This document shows, in pieces, positions 15,004-22,226 of a stretch of DNA of 35,010 nucleotides. Both the position numbers and the translations under genes were made by a program. Below the pieces are notes generated by a model. The model made no database searches, had not been told where the DNA came from, and saw only the letters and a program-made list of their open reading frames with translations. This DNA comes from an uncultured Clostridium sp. (GTDB lineage Bacteria; Bacillota; Clostridia; TANB77; CAG-508): the NCBI GenBank assembly GCA_900553365.1, contig USDL01000014.1:1-35010 (forward strand). The letters are read 5' to 3'. Within the stretch, counting starts at the first letter, position 1; each line of letters opens with the position of its first letter.

Positions 15004-16538
15004 TAAACTGATACTTTACTTCTGCAAAACCTTGGTATATATAGCTGCTGACCAACATTTATTTTGTTTGTATTTTCTATATCATTTATTCTTGCAATAT
15101 CTGCTACAGTGCTTCTAAACATTTTGGCTATTTTCCAAAGTGTATCACCTGGTTTTACAAAATATATTACCATGCTATAAGTATTGCAATCTTTGGTGTC
15201 TTCCATTGATACCTCTTCTATTATATTTAGTTCTCTATTTTTTTGCTCTTCTATATTAAATCTAATTCCTATTGTTGTTTCTATGGTTCCATCTTTTATT
15301 ACAAAGTCATTTTGTCTTATTTCAAGCACTGTATTGATTTTAGATTTGTCTTCTATTTTATCTGAATTAACATCAAAATTAAATGGCAAGTCTACTGTTC
15401 TTAAGTTTATATTATTGTTTTGCTCAAATAGTATTTCTAAACTTAAATTTCCTTCATAAATTATTTTTCCATTTCTAACTTGTGTTGTATTTATTTTTGG
15501 CTTTATTTGAATATCAAGAACTCTTCCTGTTAGCTCTGGAATTCTTATATTTTCCTTCATTGTGTAAATATCGCTTATATTATTTCTTTCTGTTACTGCT
15601 CTTATTTCTCTTTTTGTAAAATCAATATCTTCTGTTATACTATATAGGTCTTCTATTATGTCAACTTCTTTTGTTTCATAAGCAGAACATGTCATTTCTA
15701 TTTCTGCATCAACTGAAATAGAGTGGTCTTCTCTTCCATTTGGTTTTACTGTTAAGTTGCTTAAAGTGTTTTGAACTTCACATTCACAGTTTTCATTTAC
15801 ATTTTGAATGTCTACAAAGCCCATTACTGGAATTCTTGTTGTTACTCTGTTTATTCTATTCTCTTCTGTTAAATACATTATTTCAACTACTGCATCCGCT
15901 TTTGATAAGATTTTGTTATAGCTTATTTTTGTTTCCGCATCTACTATTTGAAAATTTACTTTCATTATTTCTGCAACTTCATCTGCTGCGTCTATTGCTA
16001 TTGTGTCTTTTGCTGTGGTCTTATTGCTTCCGCTTCCTACTAAAGAAGTAATTTTTTGCACATTATTTAATAATTGTACATTGTTTATGTTTTCAACCCC
16101 TGTTATTACATCACAACTTTCATTTGAATATATACTTGTAGATATTTCTAAATTAACTTTTATATTTAGCTTTCTGCCATTTATTATTTTTGTGTCAAAA
16201 TTGTTTATGCTAACGTTCACTTGTGTTTCCATATTTTCCTTTGCATTTTCCATATCAATTACTTGCGTGAAATCTAAAGTTGTATTTAGACTTCTAATTC
16301 CGGACTGTTCATTATCGGCCATATATATAACATAAGTGTTAATTGCACCATCTATTCTAACTTTTCCTTCCATTACTTCTTTTCTGTAAACATTTACTAC
16401 TCCATTTGTAGTTATAACATTTAACACATCAGGCTTAACATCATTAACAATTATATCTGTTTCTATTGTTCTGTTTTCCTTTTTTTGTCCTACTATTTGA
16501 TTTAAAATAATTTGATTTTTGGCTGTTTCTACTACCAT
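15003..16538 (-). CDS. SPOCS (DUF3794) and LysM spore-envelope protein
   Basis: A 511-residue protein with repeated SPOCS/DUF3794 modules (for example DIIVNDVKPDVLNVITTNG, PVMGFVDIQNVNENCECEV and DLPFNFDVNSDKIEDKSK) and a C-terminal LysM domain (about 458-503, YFVKPGDTLWKIAKMF). SPOCS domains occur in the spore coat morphogenetic proteins of clostridia, and LysM binds peptidoglycan, so this is probably a coat or cortex-interface protein. An AGGAGG-type site precedes the ATG at 16538. The gene is coupled to yunB by a one-base overlap and follows the veg terminator. Confidence 0.9.
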   Translation of the reverse strand: MVVETAKNQIILNQIVGQKKENRTIETDIIVNDVKPDVLNVITTNGVVNVYRKEVMEGKVRIDGAINTYVIYMADNEQSGIRSLNTTLDFTQVIDMENAKENMETQVNVSINNFDTKIINGRKLNIKVNLEISTSIYSNESCDVITGVENINNVQLLNNVQKITSLVGSGSNKTTAKDTIAIDAADEVAEIMKVNFQIVDAETKISYNKILSKADAVVEIMYLTEENRINRVTTRIPVMGFVDIQNVNENCECEVQNTLSNLTVKPNGREDHSISVDAEIEMTCSAYETKEVDIIEDLYSITEDIDFTKREIRAVTERNNISDIYTMKENIRIPELTGRVLDIQIKPKINTTQVRNGKIIYEGNLSLEILFEQNNNINLRTVDLPFNFDVNSDKIEDKSKINTVLEIRQNDFVIKDGTIETTIGIRFNIEEQKNRELNIIEEVSMEDTKDCNTYSMVIYFVKPGDTLWKIAKMFRSTVADIARINDIENTNKINVGQQLYIPRFCRSKVSV

Positions 16539-16580
16539 ACAACTCCCTCCTTAATTATTACATTATATTAAGATGTAAAA

Positions 16581-16608
16581 AAAAAATTCCTAAAATTAGG
16601 AATTTTTT
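16581..16608 (-). terminator. Terminator of veg
   Basis: An 8-bp core stem (AATTCCTA at 16585-16592, TAGGAATT at 16597-16604) extended by A/T pairs is followed on the minus strand by an uninterrupted T run. Confidence 0.8.
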
Positions 16609-16888
16609 AAAATTTTTCTCTTAATATTGTAGGAACTAATGGAAAATACTCTGTTCCATCAAATATTGATATTTGTAAGTCGTTTGTAAATAAATTTTCA
16701 TATTGAAAACTGTCATTTGTTTCATTTTCTTCATCTTTTATATTGAAAAAGTATTTATAAGTGTTTTCTATGATTGCTTCTTTTTCAGAAAACTTTTTCC
16801 TTCCTATGGCTCTTCTTACCATAACCTTTCGTCCTATGTTTTGGTCTAACTTTTCTTTAATAATTGAAATATCACTAGGGCAAATCAT
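16607..16888 (-). CDS. veg: Veg protein
   Basis: A 93-residue protein with the Veg core DISIIKEKLDQNIGRKVMVR, then AIGRKKFSEKEAIIENTYKYFF and the closing FEYENLF-like and SYTDLLT-like strands (here FQYENLFTNDLQISIFDG). Veg is a small abundant protein of Firmicutes linked in Bacillus to biofilm gene control and spore outgrowth. I choose ATG 16888 over the upstream in-frame TTG at 16912 because GAGAGG (16901-16906) then acts as ribosome binding site, and because the promoter places the transcript start near 16912. Gene order yabG-veg matches Bacillus. Confidence 0.88.
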   Translation of the reverse strand: MICPSDISIIKEKLDQNIGRKVMVRRAIGRKKFSEKEAIIENTYKYFFNIKDEENETNDSFQYENLFTNDLQISIFDGTEYFPLVPTILREKF

Positions 16889-16920
16889 ACGACTACACAT
16901 CCTCTCAATCAATTTGCTGT

Positions 16921-16949
16921 ATTATATCATCCTAATTTATACTTGTCAA
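16921..16949 (-). promoter_or_regulatory. Consensus promoter of veg
   Basis: Minus strand: -35 TTGACA (16944-16949), 17-nt spacer, -10 TATAAT (16921-16926). This is a perfect consensus, in keeping with the famously strong veg promoter of Bacillus subtilis. Confidence 0.85.
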
Positions 16950-17031
16950 AAATTGTTTTATTATGTCTATTTTTGGTATTTCTTGTGTTTGTAGGGTTTG
17001 CTGTTTTTTTATGCGTTTTATTACATTTTTA

Positions 17032-17844
17032 TTACATTTTGGTTACATACTTTTTACTTTTGCCCATTGCACCAATTCCTCCTATTCCCTTTTCTCCTTC
17101 CTTAATTTCTCTTGCAATATCTAAGCTGCTTACAAATTTATTTCTATCGGTTATAGCCACCTTTTCTGCCACTACAAGAGGATCTATAAAGTCTATTAAT
17201 ATTCTTCCTGGTGAAGACGCAAAATCTGCTCCAGCTTCTATTAATGCTTCAAAAAAACTTTGACATGCTCCTGCAAAAATTACCAATTTATTTGATGATT
17301 TTGCCCATTTTCTAGCCTCTTTAATTGTATTCATAAAATTTTTTGAGTTTCTGTAATTATATATGTTTGAATAGTTTATTCCTTTTTTTAGCATTGCGTC
17401 ATGTCCTGTAATTATTAAAATATCTGGGTTGTATTTTTCTAGCAATGCTCTTACCATTAATGGTTGTTTATTTTCTGGTATATTTTTTACAATAGAGTTT
17501 AATCCAATTTTTTTATAATATTTCATTGATTTTTCACTATATCTTTTGTCTCCATCTAAATGAAGTATCTTGCCTGTTTTTACTATATAGCTTCTATAAT
17601 CTATGTGTCTGTTGTTTATTCGTTTTTCAAGTGTTTCCTCAAATCCTCGTTCTTGACTTTTTATTCTTTTGTAATCTATTAATTCAATATCATCTAAAGG
17701 TGCATCTGCTTCTATTCTAATAGTTACACCTTTAAGAACTGCATAGCTATTACCATTTTTTAATTTTATTATTCTATCTATAATAAAAAAGATGTCTTTT
17801 CCATAAGACTTTCTTGCAACATAGTCTCCTTTTTTTAATCTCAC
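17032..17844 (-). CDS. yabG: Sporulation-specific protease YabG
   Basis: YabG processes spore coat proteins late in sporulation. The protein has about 270 residues, with the family's GDYVARKSYGKDIFFII start, YKRIKSQERGFEE, KILHLDGDKRYSEKSMKYYKKIGL, PDILIITGHDAML and VIFAGACQSFFEALIEAGADFASSPGR. Cys and His in the TGHDAM and AGACQSFFE motifs fit its cysteine-protease proposal. I prefer the GTG at 17844, which has GAGGTGG five bases upstream, over the GTG at 17853. A sigma-K-like promoter lies upstream. It is followed by veg, as in Bacillus. Confidence 0.9.
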   Translation of the reverse strand: MRLKKGDYVARKSYGKDIFFIIDRIIKLKNGNSYAVLKGVTIRIEADAPLDDIELIDYKRIKSQERGFEETLEKRINNRHIDYRSYIVKTGKILHLDGDKRYSEKSMKYYKKIGLNSIVKNIPENKQPLMVRALLEKYNPDILIITGHDAMLKKGINYSNIYNYRNSKNFMNTIKEARKWAKSSNKLVIFAGACQSFFEALIEAGADFASSPGRILIDFIDPLVVAEKVAITDRNKFVSSLDIAREIKEGEKGIGGIGAMGKSKKYVTKM

Positions 17845-17876
17845 CTTTACCACCTCAAAACTACTTCAAGCTATTA

Positions 17877-17904
17877 TATTTTATGTCGAATTTTGCGGTG
17901 ATGT
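17877..17904 (-). promoter_or_regulatory. Possible sigma-K promoter of yabG
   Basis: Minus strand: AC (17904-17903), 17 nt, then CATAAAATA (17885-17877), which fits the sigma-K pattern AC...CATAnnnTA. In Bacillus yabG belongs to the sigma-K regulon. The pattern is short, so confidence is limited. Confidence 0.4.
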
Positions 17905-17939
17905 TACTTTGTCTGAGTCTTTTTTACTGTTACAAACTA

Positions 17940-18215
17940 TTAATGGTGAGTTATATATTTTTCGTGCTCTTTTTCATATTTTAGTTTTGTTGCCATTCCT
18001 CCTCTTATGTGCCTTTCTGCTTTATTTTCATCAAGTACTTTTCTTACTTCTATTGCTAATGCTTTGTTTATATGTATTAATCTTTCACTTACATCTTTGT
18101 GTACTGTTGATTTAGAAACCCCAAATTTTTTTGCTGCTCCTCTTACCGTGTCTCCTGTATCTATTATATATTGTGCTAACCCTCTTGCACGGTCTTCTAT
18201 TGATACTCCTTTCAT
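17940..18215 (-). CDS. spoIIID: Sporulation transcription factor SpoIIID
   Basis: A 91-residue DNA-binding protein. The helix-turn-helix is DTVRGAAKKFGVSKSTVHKD (residues 22-41), near identical to the SpoIIID family signature, followed by VSERLIHINKALAIEVRKVL and the basic HIRGGMATKLKYE tail. In Bacillus SpoIIID works in the mother cell, repressing and activating sigma-E genes and helping make sigma-K. The ATG at 18215 has only GGGGG as a ribosome binding site, and this lies in the 3' arm of the hairpin at 18223-18264. Together with yabG downstream it suggests a mother-cell gene cluster. Confidence 0.93.
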   Translation of the reverse strand: MKGVSIEDRARGLAQYIIDTGDTVRGAAKKFGVSKSTVHKDVSERLIHINKALAIEVRKVLDENKAERHIRGGMATKLKYEKEHEKYITHH

Positions 18216-18222
18216 ATAAAAA

Positions 18223-18264
18223 CCCCCATAAGAATACTTTTGTTTAAGTGTATTCGTATGGGGG
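18223..18264 (-). terminator. Hairpin ending the Mbeg1-like gene and covering the spoIIID RBS
   Basis: A 15-nt stem with one mismatch (18223-18237 with 18250-18264, CCCCC/GGGGG at its base) and a 12-nt loop is followed on the minus strand by TTTTTAT and then the spoIIID ATG. It looks like an intrinsic terminator, and the GGGGG of its 3' arm is also the only ribosome binding site for spoIIID. Confidence 0.75.
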
Positions 18265-18274
18265 CTTAATTATG

Positions 18275-19360
18275 TTATTTTACTTTTTCATTTTTCCTAG
18301 ATTCCTTAATTATCTTTATTGTGCTTGAAATTAGTAGTTTAATCATTTTTTCCATTTCTTTTTTTTCTTCTTTTTTTCTGCTTCTATATGTACCTAGTAT
18401 TTGAGCAATTTTTTTGACTGTGTCTATTCTAAAGTCGCTTACTTCTGTTGCTTTGGTAGCTGTTACAATTTCATAAAGCATGTCTATGAATTCTTTTCGC
18501 TCTTCTGGGGTTGTGTTTTTAAGCCAGTCTCTTAATATGCCATTGAAGATTTCGCTGTTTGTTGTAACTCTTTCAATTCTTACTAATTTATCGTTTTCAA
18601 TTTCCCAAGAGAAAATATCGTGTTGCATGAATCCTTTTTGATTGCTTTTTATAACTTGATATTCTTCTTCATGTTCTAAAAGTCTTCCAACTACTGAAGA
18701 TTGTGGAATATATGTTTCTATTTTATTTAACACTTTTTTATATGCTAAGGTTTGGATAACGCTTTTATCGAGTCCTGGTCCATCTGCATTTATTATTCTT
18801 TTTATTTTTGGCTTTATTTCATCTTTGCAAAAAACTGCTGCATATACGGCCAAATTGCCTCCTTTTGAATGTCCTCCTAGGATAAAATCTTCTTTGTATT
18901 TTTGTGCAATATCATTTAGGTAGTTTACAGCTTCTATTTGTGATGGTACATTTTCCATAAATCCCATATTAAGGTCTTCTTTCCAGCCAACTAAAGATGA
19001 ATCTGTTCCTCTATATGAAATATATCTTATATCTGGTAAGCTTATTGTTATTGCTGCAAATTGCTTTTCAGCTGAGTTATCTACTATTTCTACATAGTCT
19101 GTTACAACAATATCTTTATATCTTTTTGCTTTTCCAAGTTCTTGCAAAAATGGCTTATCATCTCCCCAGATGTATTTTGCTTGTTCTAAGTCTTGCATTT
19201 TCATTGCAATACTTTGAATTGTTTCTTTAGCACACATATCAATATGTTTAAACGGCATGTATGAAAGCCTTGCAAATATCATGTTATCTATTTCATTTAT
19301 TTGATTTTGTTCTAATATACTATTTGTGTTTGTTTTTACATAATCTATTAAGTTTGTCAT
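18275..19360 (-). CDS. Mbeg1-like (DUF2974) alpha/beta hydrolase
   Basis: A 361-residue protein of the DUF2974/Mbeg1-like group, lipase-type alpha/beta hydrolases. The nucleophile elbow is GGHSKGGNLAVYAA with Ser165; earlier are ISYRGTDSSLVGWKEDLNM (an oxyanion-region motif) and later INADGPGLD carrying the likely acid. The true substrate is unknown, with an acyl ester or lipid most likely. It has no signal peptide. I choose ATG 19360 because AGGAGG lies seven bases upstream, rather than an earlier in-frame start at 19390. The C-terminus is very Lys/Glu-rich. Confidence 0.85.
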   Translation of the reverse strand: MTNLIDYVKTNTNSILEQNQINEIDNMIFARLSYMPFKHIDMCAKETIQSIAMKMQDLEQAKYIWGDDKPFLQELGKAKRYKDIVVTDYVEIVDNSAEKQFAAITISLPDIRYISYRGTDSSLVGWKEDLNMGFMENVPSQIEAVNYLNDIAQKYKEDFILGGHSKGGNLAVYAAVFCKDEIKPKIKRIINADGPGLDKSVIQTLAYKKVLNKIETYIPQSSVVGRLLEHEEEYQVIKSNQKGFMQHDIFSWEIENDKLVRIERVTTNSEIFNGILRDWLKNTTPEERKEFIDMLYEIVTATKATEVSDFRIDTVKKIAQILGTYRSRKKEEKKEMEKMIKLLISSTIKIIKESRKNEKVK

Positions 19361-19410
19361 TGGTTTTCCTCCTATGCTATATACTAACATATTTGGATGT
19401 TTTTTTCAAT

Positions 19411-20262
19411 TTAAAGTATATTTTTTTGCAAAAATTTCTTTCCCTCTTTATAACCAAGTTCATATAATTCGTCAATTTTAGAACAGTCTAATAGCGATAT
19501 ATTTTTAGTTCTTAGTGTTAGCATGTAATCTGCTCCATCTATCTCATAGTTGGATAGTTCATGGCATAATATATCTATTGAACCTGTTAAAACATCTATA
19601 ATGTTTTTTCTGCATTTTGCCTTCTTTTTGTTTTCAAATTTCACACAAAAAACTTTGTCTGCTCCATTTGCTTTTGCTTCCTTCCAAGGAATATTTTCAC
19701 GTATTCCACCATCTATTAGTTCATCATCATCAAATACACATGGTGAAAAAACACCTGGATAACTGCAACTTGCCCTTACTGCTTTCCCAATATTAATATC
19801 ATATATGTATTTTATTTCATCCGAATATATTTCCCTATTGTTTATTGAGGAAAACATATATAGCATACCTGTATTTAGCTCCACACTTGGAATTAGCAAG
19901 TTATTTTTTATTTGGTTTAGATTAGAAATGCCTTTTTTACTTGCTGCTTCATTTATTACTTTTTCTATTGTTTCTCCACTATTTAATCCATCTATTATGA
20001 TGCTTCTTTTTAAAACCATTCCCATTAATAGTTTTAAAACATTTTTAAAGTCTACATGTTTAATTTTCTTGCAATACTTTTTAAACAGTTCGTAAATCTC
20101 ATCTGGTGTATACCCCATAGCTCTAAGGCTTGCTACTATACTTCCTGATGAAGCACCTGCTATGTAATCATACTTAATGTTTGCCTCTTCTATTGCTTTT
20201 AACACTCCTATATGTGCAGCTCCTTTTGCTCCTCCACCTGCTAAACAAATTGCTAATTTCAT
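19411..20262 (-). CDS. Patatin-like phospholipase
   Basis: A 283-residue patatin-family acyl hydrolase (RssA/YlbK-like). It has the oxyanion-hole run CLAGGGAKGAAHIG (residues 6-19), the nucleophile elbow GASSG (36-40, Ser38) and the catalytic Asp in IDGGIREN (Asp184). It lacks a signal peptide and membrane helix, so a cytosolic or peripheral lipid acyl hydrolase is expected. I choose ATG 20262; its AGGTGA site lies five bases upstream and is inside the 3' arm of the 15-bp hairpin that follows nth. It has no room for its own promoter after that hairpin, so it seems to depend on transcription through nth. Confidence 0.88.
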   Translation of the reverse strand: MKLAICLAGGGAKGAAHIGVLKAIEEANIKYDYIAGASSGSIVASLRAMGYTPDEIYELFKKYCKKIKHVDFKNVLKLLMGMVLKRSIIIDGLNSGETIEKVINEAASKKGISNLNQIKNNLLIPSVELNTGMLYMFSSINNREIYSDEIKYIYDINIGKAVRASCSYPGVFSPCVFDDDELIDGGIRENIPWKEAKANGADKVFCVKFENKKKAKCRKNIIDVLTGSIDILCHELSNYEIDGADYMLTLRTKNISLLDCSKIDELYELGYKEGKKFLQKNIL

Positions 20263-20263
20263 A

Positions 20264-20302
20264 AAAATCACCTTAGATTATTATATTATCTAAGGTGATT
20301 TT
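20264..20302 (-). terminator. 15-bp hairpin joining the nth stop and the patatin RBS
   Basis: A perfect 15-bp stem (20264-20278 with 20288-20302) with a 9-nt loop. On the minus strand its 5' arm contains the nth stop TAG, its 3' arm contains the AGGTGA ribosome binding site of the patatin gene, and TTTTT then ATG follow. It may be a terminator, a translational switch, or both. Confidence 0.75.
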
Positions 20303-20937
20303 GGGTTACTTGTTTTATTTTTATTGCAAAACTCTTTTATTGGACATTCTATGCATTTTGGATTTCTTGCATCACATATTTTTCTTCCATGCCATACTAA
20401 TAAATGGTTTACATCTTTATAGTATTCTTTGGGAATTAACTTTAAAATTTCCTGTTCGATTTTCTCTGGTGTTTTTTCTTTGGATAGTCCTACTCTATTT
20501 GCAATTCTTTTTGCGTGTGTATCTATTGCAATTCCTTGTGGATTGTTAAAAGCTTCTAGCATTATTACGTTTGCACTTTTTCTTCCTACTCCAGGCAAAC
20601 TCATTAATTCTTCCATGGTTTGAGGTACTTGCCCGTTATATTTTTCCATTATTTCTTTTGCCATTGCCTTAATGCTTTTTGCTTTGTTTCTGTAAAATCC
20701 ACATGGATGTATTATTTGCTCTAGTTCACTTATATCAAGATTACATATATCTTGTGGTGTTGGGTATTTTTCAAACAAACTTGGTGTGGTTTTATTAACC
20801 CTATCATCAGTACATTGTGCAGAAAGCATTACTGCTACAACCATTTGGAATGGTGTTGCAAAATCCAAGCTGCAAGTAGACTCTGGATAATATGCTTTTA
20901 ATTTTTTTATTATTTCTATTGCAGTTTTTTTGTTCAT
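20290..20937 (-). CDS. nth: Endonuclease III
   Basis: A base-excision repair DNA glycosylase/AP lyase that removes oxidised pyrimidines. The 215-residue protein has the LSAQCTDDRVN segment (38-48), the helix-hairpin-helix LPGVGRKSA (114-122) with the catalytic Lys120, the catalytic Asp139 in AIDTHAKR, and the [4Fe-4S] cluster cysteines C188-X6-C195-X2-C198-X5-C204. All key residues are present. Its stop codon lies in the hairpin shared with the downstream patatin gene. Confidence 0.96.
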   Translation of the reverse strand: MNKKTAIEIIKKLKAYYPESTCSLDFATPFQMVVAVMLSAQCTDDRVNKTTPSLFEKYPTPQDICNLDISELEQIIHPCGFYRNKAKSIKAMAKEIMEKYNGQVPQTMEELMSLPGVGRKSANVIMLEAFNNPQGIAIDTHAKRIANRVGLSKEKTPEKIEQEILKLIPKEYYKDVNHLLVWHGRKICDARNPKCIECPIKEFCNKNKTSNPKSP

Positions 20938-21056
20938 TTACTGGGTTTTCTCCTTAACTCTAATAATAAATTAAGTATATCATAAAACACTAAATAATAC
21001 AAAGCAAAGGTGCATTTTTTCTATGGTAAATTAAGGAAGTGGATTAAATAAAAATT

Positions 21057-21086
21057 ATCCACAGTATATTTGTGTATACTGTGGAT
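21057..21086 (-). terminator. Terminator of the SH3-CAP gene
   Basis: A perfect 12-bp stem (21057-21068 with 21075-21086) with a 6-nt loop sits 15 bp after the stop codon. On the minus strand it is followed by AATTTTTATTT. Confidence 0.75.
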
Positions 21087-21101
21087 GTTTTTTGATAATT
21101 T

Positions 21102-21836
21102 TTATTTTCCAATAAACATTTGAACATATATTTTTCCATACTTTGAGCTTTTAACAACTGCTAGTCCTGTATAGTTGTAATTGCTATTTAAAATATTTGC
21201 TTTATGCCCTGATGAATTCATCCATGCTTTTACTGCACCGCTGTTACTTGAATTTCCTGCAATATTTTCTCCTGCTGTCTTATACTTTATACCAAAGCTC
21301 TTCATCATGTCAAATGGTGAGCCATAAGTTGGTGAAGTATGTGAAAAGTAGTTGTTAGTTACCATATCTTGTGCTTTTGCTCTAGCTACATTTTGCAATT
21401 CACTATCAATTTTTAATGCTGTGAGTCCAGCTGCAACTCTTTCTGCATTTACCAAATCAAAGGTTTCTTGTTCATCTGCTGTTAATTCATTTCCACTTGC
21501 GGGTGGAGTTGTTTTTTCTTGTTCATCTGAGGCTCCCTTTGTTGGATATATTAATTTAACATATTTAGAACTTACCATTCCTATATAATCACTATTAGTT
21601 TGTATTACATACCAGTCTCCAATTTTTGCAAATATACGTATATATTCGTTTTTATATATCATCGTTACAACTTTGAAGTTTGTTCCTGGACCTTGTCTTA
21701 CATTTAAGGCAGAGGCTGTAACTAAGCCAGTTGTTGTTCCAACTACTTGGTAATGCGTCATGGCTTGTGAATTACTGTATGTGAAAAGTAGCATAATAAA
21801 TAATATTAAACAGATTAAAATTTTTCTAGTTTTCAA
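21102..21836 (-). CDS. Secreted SH3b and CAP (SCP/YkwD-like) domain protein
   Basis: A 244-residue exported protein. It has a signal peptide (about 1-25, with a hydrophobic ICLILFIMLLFTYS core), an SH3b domain (about 38-95, ALNVRQGPGTNFKVV), a Thr/Pro-rich linker and a C-terminal CAP domain (about 120-244) with FDLVNAERVAAGLTALK, FSHTSPTYGSPFDMM, AGENIAGN and SGHKANILNSNYNYTGLAVV. In spore formers YkwD/SafA-type CAP proteins lie in the cell wall or spore coat; no enzymatic function is proven. It ends with a strong terminator. Confidence 0.9.
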   Translation of the reverse strand: MKTRKILICLILFIMLLFTYSNSQAMTHYQVVGTTTGLVTASALNVRQGPGTNFKVVTMIYKNEYIRIFAKIGDWYVIQTNSDYIGMVSSKYVKLIYPTKGASDEQEKTTPPASGNELTADEQETFDLVNAERVAAGLTALKIDSELQNVARAKAQDMVTNNYFSHTSPTYGSPFDMMKSFGIKYKTAGENIAGNSSNSGAVKAWMNSSGHKANILNSNYNYTGLAVVKSSKYGKIYVQMFIGK

Positions 21837-21919
21837 AACAAATCATCTCCCTAATTTTATTATTGGAATTTTTGAAAAATTTTATACAATATATTATTTT
21901 CATTTTTTTATATAAAAAA

Positions 21920-21950
21920 AACCAACTCGAAATTTTCATTCGAGTTGGTT
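21920..21950 (-). terminator. Terminator of the 60-aa membrane protein gene
   Basis: A perfect 12-bp stem (21920-21931 with 21939-21950) with a 7-nt loop, followed on the minus strand by TTTTTTTATA. It lies 15 bp after the stop codon. Confidence 0.85.
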
Positions 21951-21965
21951 TGGAGATTTTGTCTC

Positions 21966-22148
21966 TTAATTGGCAAAGTAGATAAGTATGGCAATTGCCA
22001 CTCCTAGCATAACTAGCCAACCAATCCAATTGCCTATCCGAGAGCCATTATTCCTGTTTCTAATCACATCAATGATATAGGTGATAACAGCAATCCAAAG
22101 GCAAAAGTCAAGCCAACCTAAGAGAACCTTAAGCAAAAACACTAGCAT
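21966..22148 (-). CDS. Small membrane protein of unknown function (60 aa)
   Basis: A 60-residue protein with two hydrophobic segments (about 1-27 and 41-58) separated by a short basic loop (IRNRNNGSRIGN). I do not recognise the family. It has a complete expression unit: a promoter (22195-22223), an AAGGAG ribosome binding site eight bases before the ATG, and a strong terminator. It lies between the CAP gene and the last gene of the T4SS-like locus but is transcribed separately. A small membrane peptide of toxin, holin-like or regulatory type is possible but nothing in the sequence decides this. Confidence 0.65.
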   Translation of the reverse strand: MLVFLLKVLLGWLDFCLWIAVITYIIDVIRNRNNGSRIGNWIGWLVMLGVAIAILIYFAN

Positions 22149-22194
22149 GATTTTTCTCCTTTATTCACACCCTTATTGGGTATTTAATACATTT

Positions 22195-22223
22195 ATTATA
22201 CCATATAGCGCGAATTAAAGCAA
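22195..22223 (-). promoter_or_regulatory. Promoter of the 60-aa membrane protein gene
   Basis: Minus strand: -35 TTGCTT (22218-22223), 17-nt spacer, -10 TATAAT (22195-22200). Confidence 0.65.
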
Positions 22224-22226
22224 TTT

